Assembly: GCF_019059575.1 (NCBI RefSeq)
Contig: NW_024883013.1
Location: forward strand, 62,001-126,000
Direction: 5' to 3'
Source: Amphibalanus amphitrite
Lineage: Eukaryota > Arthropoda > Thecostraca > Balanomorpha > Balanidae
Length of the DNA: 64,000 bases
The first letter of the stretch is position 1, and each line of letters opens with the position of its first letter. Made by a program: the position numbers and the translations under genes. This document shows, in pieces, positions 44,401 through 54,175 of this stretch. The notes below the pieces were generated by a model. That model saw only the letters and a program-made list of their open reading frames with translations. It made no database searches and was not told where the DNA came from.

Positions 44401-47400
44401 ATTGGTCCTGAAATAATTCTGAACTCCCTGTAGAACATATCGAAATATGGCTGCAAACTAGGAGCATGTCAAAATCGACAAAACAATACAAATAAACTTA
44501 CCGGGATTTTTTTATTTTCCATGCATCTGTGTATGAAATCAGTCGGTTTTTCGGAAAGATCATCTTCTGTTTAATAAATAATTCCACAATTGCAATCGAG
44601 AAAAAAAAAACATTTCCGCTGTGACAGCAGTTTTGGCATTGTGCCAGTAGTGTGGCGTGCGCGGCGCTGCGTGGTCGTCGGGACGGAGTTGTGAGTATTT
44701 TCGGTGTTTTAAATGGTTGATGGCCATTTGAACCAGCTTTATATTATTTCCTACAAATTTTTGCATCAAATTATTGCTTTGAAAGACCATTGAAACCCCT
44801 TATCTCTTCATGAAACACGATCATATTCATCGTCGACGAAAATGGCGCGGGACTCCATGTGCATTCCGATCGAAATAAATCGTAAATTAAATAATATTCG
44901 ATGATAAGTATCATATTCTAGTGACACGTTTTCATAAAATAAGGCATAAACTTTGCAAGGAAGTCAACATAGGATAATTGGATTCTTATTTTGCTCACAT
45001 ATCCTTGTAGTAGTCAAATGGCTCAATTGTTAGATAAATGTAAGTATATGTTTTGGCTTGATGTTTGCTGTGAAACCACCCAGCCACTTGCTGGTTGAGT
45101 GGTTTTCTGATAATTACCTGATAATCATTTCTCCTTTTCCTGAAAAGAAACTAAAATTCCTTTCAAAGTAATCCCTTTTTAGGAAAGGCGGATTGCTCAT
45201 TGACATTTCATGTTCTTGTTTTGTTATTGCTGGCAGTATTTTGATACAATAATGCAATATGATTTTTTTTTGCAATAAGAAAACCTAAGACAAACTTAGT
45301 TAATGCGTCAATCAAACACCCAACAGAAAGATTGTGAGTCCTTGTGACGTGAAGTAGAATATTCCATGAATGTGTTATATAGAATATGCCAAATATTAAA
45401 TTAATTATTATTTGATACTGATAGCTGAGCATGTGAATTATGCCACAATATAATTACATTTTCTGGTTTTGAAATAGCCAGCAGTATTTTACTTCAACAA
45501 ATGTAATATACATGGAATACATGTTGTTATGTTATGTTAAAAGTTTAATAACAGCCAATTGAAGGGGCTGTTTCAGCAGATAATGTTTGTACCTTATGCA
45601 TTACCTTTCTTTTCTGCAGGACCATGCTTCCGCTGGGTGGTCGACATTTGCCTCCTGAAGAAGTTGAGCAACATGAAGACCACCAGATGAGGTGTCTGCA
45701 GTTCATGTGGAACTCTGCAGACTACAAGTGTTATGCCAACCACAACCAAAGTGCTGTGATCATGGAGGCATGAACCTCATGACAACACTTCAGATTTGCA
45801 GTTGAATCAAAGTGTGATTCAAACCACCTGTGGCATCTCACTCAATGTGTGAACAGTGTGATTATTGTGCAGTGTTCAGCTGCAACTAAGACATTTATTA
45901 GTGACTCGTTTTGCAATTAGCCACCAAAAGCATTTTTTGGGCTAGCTGCTGTAATTTGTTGTGCACTGCGCAATAGTGGTAGTGTTTTGTCACTTGTCAA
46001 GTTGTCAGTTGTGCATGTTGCATGTTTCTCTTCCCTCGGCCCTCATTATCAGTTAAGTGGTGAATTGGCATCACTCAGTCTCCCCAGATCTCCATTGACT
46101 GTCTGTCAACCACCCAACTTGAGATGGTATTTGCTAATAGTGTCAGAAAAGAAGTGATTGTAGACATTTTTAGGGATATGAGCTCCGTTTCATGCGTGTT
46201 CCAGTTGTCATTTTGTCACATGTCCCATAGTGTAATAAATGGAAACTGTTGTTCCCTTTTGAAGGTACTCGCGGATGCAGAAAGCGTTGGGCCTAATTAT
46301 TAAACGCACCCTCCTATCAGCGACGCACGAAATCGACAAATATCATCCTTTCTAGAACAGGAGGAAACGAAAACTTGTGAACATAGCTGTACCTACAACA
46401 GTGCATAAGGAATTGAAATTCTGGGAGTTTTTGAAATTCGGAGAAACTCATGTTGTCGACAGGTATGCCCCCTTGCACGTCAAAGACCGCCTAAAAAAAC
46501 AAACGTCTACAAATGAAGGCAGTATTCGTATGTTCGTTGTAATTGCAGCAGCCTAGCAACATGCATTGCGGCCCGATGGCGAATTACACTCGTGCTCAAA
46601 AACTATGCCGGTAACTGCCAATGCACTTAGGTCATAGGTGAGGAGAGGAAGGGTTATGTCATATGTCAACATCATAGAAATGGCTTCATCTGAGCTGTGC
46701 CTATTGTACATAATTCAACCAATCTATGCATTTCGTTTCTTGCAATCTACTCATGCCTTCACTCCAGCTTCAGAGTAATCATCCCATATTGTACGTATTG
46801 ATTTCTATGGCGGTTTGCAATTGCTAGCCGCGTCTCACCTCAGTTTGGTGGCCCCGCATCGGCCCACTCGGCCGCTCTAAAATTGACTTACGGAGGAGGA
46901 TGGTGGCTTTTATTTTAGCTTCTCCGCTGACTGCGGGGAGCGCCGTCGCCGAGGTAGGAGCAATAATTAGCTTATGTTTGGGACTAATTTCCACGCTTAA
47001 TTAACATTTTAATGTTATTTTTATTAATTCATGTTAATCTTTGATGCATTCTCTTTCTATTGATACCATCCACCGGTCTGAGAATTACTGCCTTGCTGCG
47101 TAAGGGCCGATAAAAGATCACGCTTTTAGGGGTATCTCTTCAACATGGGGCAGGAGCAATAAATAGAGCGCTCTAATTTTAGCTTATTTCCCTGGTATGT
47201 CACCAACTGATTTGCCAGACAAATCTCTACAAAATGTGTATCAATTCCCAAACTAAGTAATTGATCACATCAGTATTTCCAGTTTCCACACAATGTTTCA
47301 TAATACTATTCTATGTTTATATAAAGAAACTCAAATAATCCACAAATTGTTATTGAAACACTCCCTCTTCAAGAATTCACAGCAATAACAGTACAAGTTC

Positions 47401-47551
47401 AGAAGCAAACAAACATTGCGCCAGATTTCGTATGAAACGCGCCATCGTCCTGAAGTTTCTACCACAGACGGTAGTTCAACCGCAGCCGTAGTGCGAAAAC
47501 CCCTGCCCACCTTACCCCACGGCGGAGCTCGGGTGCAATTTGTAAATACGC
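41439..47551. mobile_element. TIR element, MULE-like, copy 2
   Basis: Second copy made by the 11-kb tandem duplication. Its right flank is again CCACAAGCG, but its left flank is Gypsy pol sequence ending TTGTGCACG, so the two sides do not match. The left terminus is cut exactly at GCGTATTT. Confidence 0.8.
44179..47209. mobile_element. Nested 3.0-kb TIR element, copy 2
   Basis: Copy of 33164-36194 produced by the 11-kb tandem duplication, with the same ends and flanking ATTT. Confidence 0.65.
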
Positions 47552-47848
47552 CCACAAGCGTGGTGTGTGTTCATGTTGGGGCACAGCAATCCCGTTCGCA
47601 GTTACGGGAGAGGAAGGACGTGTTATCGCAAAGCTCTTGATTGTGATCGGCGAGGCCGGGAAGAAGGAAGAGGACTATTTAAGTCCAATTTGTTTTTGTT
47701 TATTCAATTCTTTTGGAGAAGCATCCATTTTTCTTTTTCTTCCATTTCGTTTTGATTAATTGTCGGGTGGAAGCTCGGCCACGTGGTGAGTCACAATCGC
47801 CTCAATGAGTGATTGGGATCCATTGCGGAAGTGTAGGCTGGTGTGTAA

Positions 47849-49234
47849 ATGATGGGGATACCCAGAGCTACAAAGAGGTCTAGAGTAGATAACATGAGAG
47901 AGACCTTTTGGGGTGATGAGGACTCGGGATTATACCTGAGTGTCACCCTGAAGTCAGGGAGTCCGATCAAGGGCAAAGGCTGGCCTTGGGTTCAGACTTG
48001 CATTAGGGGCATCTTAGGAGGACAAGATCGAGTATCAAAGGCGACATTTCAGAATGATGGGAGTCTGTTGCTGAAAACAAAAAATGAAAGGCAATCTGAC
48101 AGACTGCTGAAAGCGACAATGTTCGGAAGTGAGGAGTGCAGTGTTCAGAAAGCAGAGAAACTTAACACGAGCAAAGGCACTATCTATGCCTTTGACCTGA
48201 CGGAACTTACCGAACAGGAGGTAGTGGGATGGCTCCAGGAGTTTGGAGTGGTTGGAGCGAAACGGGTGACAAGGAGGGTGGGAACTCACAGGGAAAACAC
48301 CCCTCTGCTCATCCTGACATTTGACAAGCCAACGTGCCCAACACAACTACATTTTGATTATGTGTCCTATGAGGTGCGAAGGTACATTCCTAACCCTCTG
48401 CTCTGCAATCAGTGTGGCAAATATGGTCATGTTCAGGCCAAGTGCAAAAGTGTTGCGTTGTGTCTGAAGTGTGGGGGTGAGAAACATGAAGGGGACTGCT
48501 CCCCCAAATGCATTAACTGTACTTCTGATGACAGACACCCTTGTTACTCCCACGACTGCCCAGTCTGGAGAAAGGAAAAGGAGGTGTGTGAAATCAAAGT
48601 GACACAGGATATTTCATACGCTCATGCTCGGAGGGAGTATGAGAAAAAGCACCAAAGACCCACGACACCGGCATATTCTGCTATACTTCAGACATCACCG
48701 ACCACACAGCAACAGAACCACCTGGATACCTCTTTGAGGGAGCGGGTTGATGTACTGGAAACAAAGGTGGATAAGATGCTGTCCCTTCTCAACAAACTGG
48801 CGAGTCAGGCAGGGGTTAACACCTCTGATGAGACACTCCAGATCCCAAACCGAGAACCTGAACTGAGAGACTGTGTCCCAACCCCTGCACAACCACCACG
48901 TGAGGTGGGAGATAGCATGGCTGAGGACAATCCCATTCCAGGTAGTGGGAATGGGAGTAGCCAAAAGGCCCAGGTCGTCGAAGAGACTGACACCTCTGAT
49001 GACATGGACGATGGGGAAAGCCAAGAGATTGGTAGGAAGGGAGTGGAGTGGACCAAAGTGGACCGTTGTGGTAGACAACGTAGGAGTAGAGGTGGAGGAA
49101 AAGGCAAACATCCAACTTCCCAAATGCATCCCTCCTCTCATGAGGACACAAGAGGTAAACAGGTACCTCCCACAGTACAGGGTACAGAGAAACGAATGCC
49201 TAGTCTCACTAGGATGGTTCTCAAACCCACTTAG
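47849..49234 (+). CDS. I-type LINE ORF1 (gag-like), copy 2, 461 aa
   Basis: Identical in translation to 36834-38219. This copy is still collinear with the ORF2 at 54176-57928, separated from it by the complete Gypsy element and about 200 bases of LINE spacer. Confidence 0.9.
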   Translation: MMGIPRATKRSRVDNMRETFWGDEDSGLYLSVTLKSGSPIKGKGWPWVQTCIRGILGGQDRVSKATFQNDGSLLLKTKNERQSDRLLKATMFGSEECSVQKAEKLNTSKGTIYAFDLTELTEQEVVGWLQEFGVVGAKRVTRRVGTHRENTPLLILTFDKPTCPTQLHFDYVSYEVRRYIPNPLLCNQCGKYGHVQAKCKSVALCLKCGGEKHEGDCSPKCINCTSDDRHPCYSHDCPVWRKEKEVCEIKVTQDISYAHARREYEKKHQRPTTPAYSAILQTSPTTQQQNHLDTSLRERVDVLETKVDKMLSLLNKLASQAGVNTSDETLQIPNREPELRDCVPTPAQPPREVGDSMAEDNPIPGSGNGSSQKAQVVEETDTSDDMDDGESQEIGRKGVEWTKVDRCGRQRRSRGGGKGKHPTSQMHPSSHEDTRGKQVPPTVQGTEKRMPSLTRMVLKPT

Positions 49235-49245
49235 TAGAAGGTCAG

Positions 49246-49514
49246 TGTAGTATATTAACGTAAAGCAAGAATGAAATACGTAACGAAAGAGTTCAAATAA
49301 GCGCCAAAAGAACACATCAGCCTCGACCGGCCGCACCGCGCGCACTGTCTGACCCGACCGCCGCGCCGGTCAGCTCGGCGGGGTCACCGCGGTCGTGGCG
49401 GCTGCCGATTGGTCCGCGCGCTCGAGTCCGCGCCCGCGCTACTCGGCCGGCGCCGCCCGGCGCACACAGGCACGGCATGATGGAAAGTTCCCAACACAGG
49501 ATCACGATACCACA
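49246..49514 (-). repeat. Gypsy 3' LTR, 269 bp (duplication copy 2)
   Basis: Same 269-bp sequence as the 5' LTR. It is preceded on the plus strand by LINE sequence ending in the target duplication GTCAG and followed by the polypurine tract of the element. Confidence 0.95.
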
Positions 49515-49527
49515 CTTTTCTCCCCCC

Positions 49528-52500
49528 TTAAACAAAGCGATCCGGCGCACGTACGACACGTCCACTACGCGTTCGATACGGCGAAGCCGGCTCCGAAGAT
49601 GACGCCGACTCGTCACCCGCACGCTCGGTCGTCGTCGTCCCGGTTTCCGCCTGGTGATCTCCTCCAGCACGATGAACAGCACCATCGCCAGCGTCGCGAG
49701 GTAGGCTAGGCGCTGCGGCTGCTCCGGCGACGGACGACTGCTCCGACGTCACGTCACCAGTGGCAGCGCTGGCAGCGGCGTCGACTGCGATTGGCGCTCG
49801 CCGTCGCAGCCCGACGGTCGACGACGCAGCAGAGTCTGTGACTGGCTGACAGGGCAGGTCCACCTCGGCCTCCGGTACTCCAGTGCACTCAGGAGACGGT
49901 GCAGACCTGGGAAGATCGGGTGGTGAGCAGCGAGACAGGCGCTCCGCGTGGACACGCACTCCACCCTCCAGCTCATACGAAGCAGGTCCACGACGAGCAG
50001 TTACACGACACGGTGACGAGAAACGCGGGCGTCCTTTACGTGGCCGCGGCATCACCCGATACCGGACCCAGTCTCCCACCTGGATGGTCGGTGCACAGAC
50101 CCGCTTCCTGTTGTCGAAGTGTCGCTTCATCTGGCGCTGCTTTCGGCTGACCCGTTGTCGCAAGGCGGCGTCTCCGGTGCTGCCACCTTCCGGTGCGACT
50201 GCGCTGTCCAGGTCCGTCCGCATCTGCCGGCCGTGGAGCAGCTCGGACGGGCTCCGGCCGGTCGTTCCGTGCGGCGTCGCTCGGTACGTGCGGAGGTAGG
50301 ACTGCAGGTACTGTCGGCGGTCCACCGACTGCTGGTCCGCCATCTGGAGAGCAGATTTGATGTCACGATTCAAACGCTCTACAGCACCACTACCTGCAGG
50401 GTGATACGGTGACACTCTGACATGCTTGACACCATGCTTCTTCAGAAACTGTCCAAACTTCACAGATGTGAAGTGAGTACCGTTATCAGTGACAACCTCC
50501 CTTGGCCATCCCTCCCGTGACGTCACAGTCAGCAGAAAGTCAATGACAGCATCACTTGACGGTTCACGGACAAACGCCATCTCTGGCCATTTCGAGTAAT
50601 AGTCTACGAGGACTATCGCATACCTTTGATTTGGTGGTCCTGTCATCGGGCCGATGAAGTCAAGTCCCACCTTATCCCAGGCTGCAGCTGGCAGGGGAAC
50701 AGGACTGAGTGGCGCGAACCTCGTCTTCGCCGTCTTGTCGGCCACGATGCAGGCTGGGCACTCCTTGATGGTCGTCTCCACCGCTGCGTCCATTCCGGGC
50801 CACCAGAACAGCGCTCGAAGCCGCTGTTTGGTCCGGACGATGCCCTGGTGGGATTCATGCGCCAGCGTCAGCAACCGAGGTCTGAGCACAGTGGGAACCA
50901 CGATCCGTTCACCACGCAAAATCAGCTCACCGTCGATAGCTAGCTCCTGCTTACAGCGGAAATACGGCCTGAGGACGTCATCAACATCACTGAAGCGACG
51001 GGGCCACTCCCGAGGGATCTGGTCCATCAGGGCCCTTACCTCAGCGTCTTCCCGTCCCGCTACTGCTAGCTCCTCACGGCTGACGGCTGACGTCTCGTCG
51101 GCGAGGCAGGCCACCAGCTCGGACTCGTCATCCTCGACCTCTTGCTCCGGTCCCGGCAGTCTGGAGAGGCCGTCAGACGGGTTCAGCTGGCCCTTGACGT
51201 GTTCCACTGCAAACGAGTAGTTCATCAGGCGCACCGCCCAGCGAGACATCCTCATGCCGGCACGACCAACACCCCTGACAGTCAACAGCGATTTCAAGGC
51301 AGCATGATCGGTACGTAGCACAAACTCTTGACCCCACAGATATTTGTGCCATTTTTCACAGGCCCAGACGCACGCTAACCCCTCACGCTCTGTGACACTG
51401 TACCTCCGTTGTGCAGCGTTGAGCGTGGACGAAGCGAAGGCGACGACTCTCTCGCCCTCAGGATGTACCTGGCTCAAGACGGCTCCCAAGCCGACATCAC
51501 TGGCGTCCGTCGTGACAACGGTCGGCAGGCTGGGGTCGAACATCGACAGGGCGTCAGAGTCGAGGATCGCCTGCCGGACGTCGTTGAACGCCGCATCCAT
51601 CTCTGGAGTCCAGGCGAACTCTGGAGCATCCTTCCTCAGCTGGCGTCTGAGAGACTCGACGCGGGTACTGTAACCTGGAACAAACTTACAGTAGAAGCCC
51701 AGGGAACCCAGCACAGCCTGCAGCTCCTTCTTCGACTTCGGCACCGCCAGGCTACGCAAGCCCTGGACGCGCTCAGACGACACGGAGATCCTGCCGTCAG
51801 TCACGGTGAAACCCAGGAAGTCCACCGACGTCACTCCGATCTTGCACTTCTGACGGTTCAGCGTGATGTTGTGGTCCTCCAGTCGCCGAAGAACCTGTTG
51901 GAGGTGGTCATCGTGCTCTTGCCGGCTGCCCCCAGTGACGATCACATCGTCGAGGTACACATGCACCCCTGGAACACCGGTCAGCACACACTCCATCAGC
52001 TTCTGGAAGCACTGCGGCATGCTCTTCAACCCAAAGCAGCATCTTCGATACCTCCAGGTCTGGCCGTCGTGGATGAACGCCGTCAGGTCCCTGGACGACT
52101 CGTGGAGCTCCAACTGGTGGTACGCCGACTTCATGTCTAGAGTCGACATGCACTTCGCACCACGCAGCTTCTCCAGCATCTCCTGCATGTCAGGAATTGG
52201 ATGACCATTTGAGATGACAGCTCTGTTCACCTCAGACAAGTCGAGGCAAATCCGTAGACCTTTACCTCCCCTTTTACGGATGGCTACGATCGGTGAGAGC
52301 CATGGAGATGCAGCACGATCCACTCGCTCGATGATACCTTGCCACTCCAAGTCCTCCAGATGGGCACCTACCTCATCTCTCAGAGCGTACGGCATTGTCC
52401 TCAGCGGCAGCTGCACGGGGACGGCGTCAGGTCGAAGACGTACCTTGTGCACGTACCCTCGGATCGCTGGCAGCACCTGACTGCTCACCTGACAGACCAC

Positions 52501-52764
52501 GTTGCCGTGACGCACGGTCAGTGCCAGCTGCTGCTGCAGGTCCCTGCCCATGAGTGGCAGCTGTCCCACCGCGACGTAGATGTCCGCGAGCACCTCTCCA
52601 GAGTCAGATCCACGTTCCACTGAGACAGCGGACCAGCTGGCCGCAGCTGAACGCTGCTGAAGTTCTGGTGGTAGAGCCTCGCTGGAATGATGCTTACCGC
52701 AGAACCGGTGTCGACTAGCATCCTCACTGGGTGTCTGTTGATGGTCACGGTGTAGTACGGACAT
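49528..52764 (-). CDS. Gypsy pol frame: RT, RNase H, integrase
   Basis: Fossil element frame of 1078 residues. The RT has LDLSEVNRAV, STLDMKSAYHQLEL and the catalytic VYLDDVIV. RNase H has TTDASDVGLGAVLSQ and TDHAALKSLL. Integrase has the zinc-binding H..C..C region (ECPACIVADK) followed by GLDFIGPMT, VTDNGTHFTS and SPYHPAGSGAVERLNR. The C terminus is arginine- and proline-rich. It belongs to the element at 49246-53968. Confidence 0.93.
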   Translation of the reverse strand: MSVLHRDHQQTPSEDASRHRFCGKHHSSEALPPELQQRSAAASWSAVSVERGSDSGEVLADIYVAVGQLPLMGRDLQQQLALTVRHGNVVCQVSSQVLPAIRGYVHKVRLRPDAVPVQLPLRTMPYALRDEVGAHLEDLEWQGIIERVDRAASPWLSPIVAIRKRGGKGLRICLDLSEVNRAVISNGHPIPDMQEMLEKLRGAKCMSTLDMKSAYHQLELHESSRDLTAFIHDGQTWRYRRCCFGLKSMPQCFQKLMECVLTGVPGVHVYLDDVIVTGGSRQEHDDHLQQVLRRLEDHNITLNRQKCKIGVTSVDFLGFTVTDGRISVSSERVQGLRSLAVPKSKKELQAVLGSLGFYCKFVPGYSTRVESLRRQLRKDAPEFAWTPEMDAAFNDVRQAILDSDALSMFDPSLPTVVTTDASDVGLGAVLSQVHPEGERVVAFASSTLNAAQRRYSVTEREGLACVWACEKWHKYLWGQEFVLRTDHAALKSLLTVRGVGRAGMRMSRWAVRLMNYSFAVEHVKGQLNPSDGLSRLPGPEQEVEDDESELVACLADETSAVSREELAVAGREDAEVRALMDQIPREWPRRFSDVDDVLRPYFRCKQELAIDGELILRGERIVVPTVLRPRLLTLAHESHQGIVRTKQRLRALFWWPGMDAAVETTIKECPACIVADKTAKTRFAPLSPVPLPAAAWDKVGLDFIGPMTGPPNQRYAIVLVDYYSKWPEMAFVREPSSDAVIDFLLTVTSREGWPREVVTDNGTHFTSVKFGQFLKKHGVKHVRVSPYHPAGSGAVERLNRDIKSALQMADQQSVDRRQYLQSYLRTYRATPHGTTGRSPSELLHGRQMRTDLDSAVAPEGGSTGDAALRQRVSRKQRQMKRHFDNRKRVCAPTIQVGDWVRYRVMPRPRKGRPRFSSPCRVTARRGPASYELEGGVRVHAERLSRCSPPDLPRSAPSPECTGVPEAEVDLPCQPVTDSAASSTVGLRRRAPIAVDAAASAATGDVTSEQSSVAGAAAAPSLPRDAGDGAVHRAGGDHQAETGTTTTERAGDESASSSEPASPYRTRSGRVVRAPDRFV

Positions 52765-53651
52765 GGCACCTCACGAACAGCATTGACATCTTGGGCAGAC
52801 ACTGACAGAATTTGCACAGCATCGACACTCTTACTCTGGTTGGGACAACAGTTGCTGAAGTGGCCCAGAGACCCACACTTCCAACACTTCTGAGACTTGG
52901 CTCGACAGACTTTATCCTTAGCCCAGTGGCCCTTCATACCACACGCCCGACATGTCCCAGACTTCCCACCTGCAAGCTGTTTCTGTGGTGTCCTCCGCGC
53001 TGGGGCGCTGTTCCGGCGTCCGGCGAACGCGACCTCCACTGGTGCTGGTGACTGGAAGCTCACGGTGCCCTGCAGCAAGGCCTTCCGCTGCAGACCACGA
53101 TCGTGCGCGGCGGCCAGTTCCTCCAGTTGGGAGAGGGTCAGTCGGTCAGTCATGATCAGTTTGTCACGTAACGGATCAGACATGCATCCTTCAATGAAAG
53201 CATCGCGCAGCATTTCATCAGTCAGTTCCCCAAAATTACATTTTGCGACTGCCTCCCTCAGGTTTGCCAGAAAAATGACATTGGACTCTCCATGACGCTG
53301 CTTAATCTGTCGAAACTGCAAACGTGCCGAACGAACATCAGCGTCACTGGCAAACAGTTTCTTGAGAACGCTTACGGCCTTATCAAAACGTAGGTGCGTT
53401 CCGGAATGATCATCAGACACGCTACCTTCGCTCTTAAGGTCAGCATCGTCAACTGAGACTGCAGCGCGGTACAGACGACGTGCCTCTGCACCGACAGATG
53501 TCAACAGAAACGCCGTCCTGCGGAGGTCAGGCCAATCAGACCACCCGCTGGCCTCACCGTACATGATGAAGTCCTCGAACCACGCCTGCCAGTTACCAGG
53601 ACGCTGTCCCGGCTTGGAGAGGAACTCCGGCGGAGCTGGTGCCTGATACAT
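52518..53651 (-). CDS. Gypsy gag-protease frame
   Basis: Fossil element frame of 377 residues. It has a capsid-like N-terminal region, two zinc knuckles (CRACGMKGHWAKDKVC and CWKCGSLGHFSNCC at about residues 234-271) and then the aspartic protease signature LVDTGSAVSIIP. It overlaps the pol frame (52518-52764), an arrangement in which Gypsy elements commonly use programmed frameshifting. It is part of the whole-looking element at 49246-53968. Confidence 0.9.
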   Translation of the reverse strand: MYQAPAPPEFLSKPGQRPGNWQAWFEDFIMYGEASGWSDWPDLRRTAFLLTSVGAEARRLYRAAVSVDDADLKSEGSVSDDHSGTHLRFDKAVSVLKKLFASDADVRSARLQFRQIKQRHGESNVIFLANLREAVAKCNFGELTDEMLRDAFIEGCMSDPLRDKLIMTDRLTLSQLEELAAAHDRGLQRKALLQGTVSFQSPAPVEVAFAGRRNSAPARRTPQKQLAGGKSGTCRACGMKGHWAKDKVCRAKSQKCWKCGSLGHFSNCCPNQSKSVDAVQILSVSAQDVNAVREVPCPYYTVTINRHPVRMLVDTGSAVSIIPARLYHQNFSSVQLRPAGPLSQWNVDLTLERCSRTSTSRWDSCHSWAGTCSSSWH

Positions 53652-53699
53652 CTTGATATCTTGAGCGCTATTAACTTAATTCTTGATCCTCGTCGCCAA

Positions 53700-53968
53700 T
53701 GTAGTATATTAACGTAAAGCAAGAATGAAATACGTAACGAAAGAGTTCAAATAAGCGCCAAAAGAACACATCAGCCTCGACCGGCCGCACCGCGCGCACT
53801 GTCTGACCCGACCGCCGCGCCGGTCAGCTCGGCGGGGTCACCGCGGTCGTGGCGGCTGCCGATTGGTCCGCGCGCTCGAGTCCGCGCCCGCGCTACTCGG
53901 CCGGCGCCGCCCGGCGCACACAGGCACGGCATGATGGAAAGTTCCCAACACAGGATCACGATACCACA
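53700..53968 (-). repeat. Gypsy 5' LTR, 269 bp
   Basis: It begins TGTAGTATATTAACG and ends GATACCACA as read on the plus strand, with TG/CA termini. By eye it matches 49246-49514 and 38231-38499 with no difference. Confidence 0.95.
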
Positions 53969-54175
53969 GTCAGGCAGTAGAAAGACCAAATATAGTGCAG
54001 AGTATCTATATGTTTTTAGTGCTGTATTGCGCCATGTTTGATGGCGCATATGGCACTGAGTGCTACATACAGCACACTGATGGTGTACACAATCCATTTT
54101 TGCTCACATTATTGAAGTTTTAGTTTGAAGTGGTATCTATTTATTTTATGATCAGTTACACCTTCAGTTTTTCTC

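Larger units (their letters stand above)
41439..52453. repeat. Tandem duplication, copy 2 (11,015 bp)
   Basis: This repeats 30425-41438 at an offset of 11,014, becoming 11,015 after one extra T. After 52453 the sequence continues without a break into the rest of the Gypsy element and the LINE ORF2. Copy 2 therefore carries the intact right-hand connection and copy 1 the intact left-hand one. Confidence 0.95.
49246..53968 (-). mobile_element. Ty3/Gypsy LTR retrotransposon, looks whole, 4.7 kb
   Basis: It lies on the minus strand between two 269-bp LTRs (53700-53968 is the 5' LTR, 49246-49514 the 3' LTR) that begin TG and end CA. It is flanked by the 5-bp duplication GTCAG (49241-49245 and 53969-53973). 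Next to the 5' LTR is a primer-binding-site-like TGGCGACGAGG, and before the 3' LTR a purine tract. It has gag-protease and pol frames that overlap, and no envelope frame. The LTRs look identical, so the insertion is very young. It interrupts the I-type LINE between its two ORFs. The order protease, RT, RNase H, integrase places it in Ty3/Gypsy. Confidence 0.95.

Noticed and set aside
41439-47551. An independent second insertion of the TIR element into Gypsy
   Set aside because: The right side continues into the same LINE and Gypsy sequence as copy 1, so the unit is a tandem duplication. An insertion would be flanked by pol on both sides.
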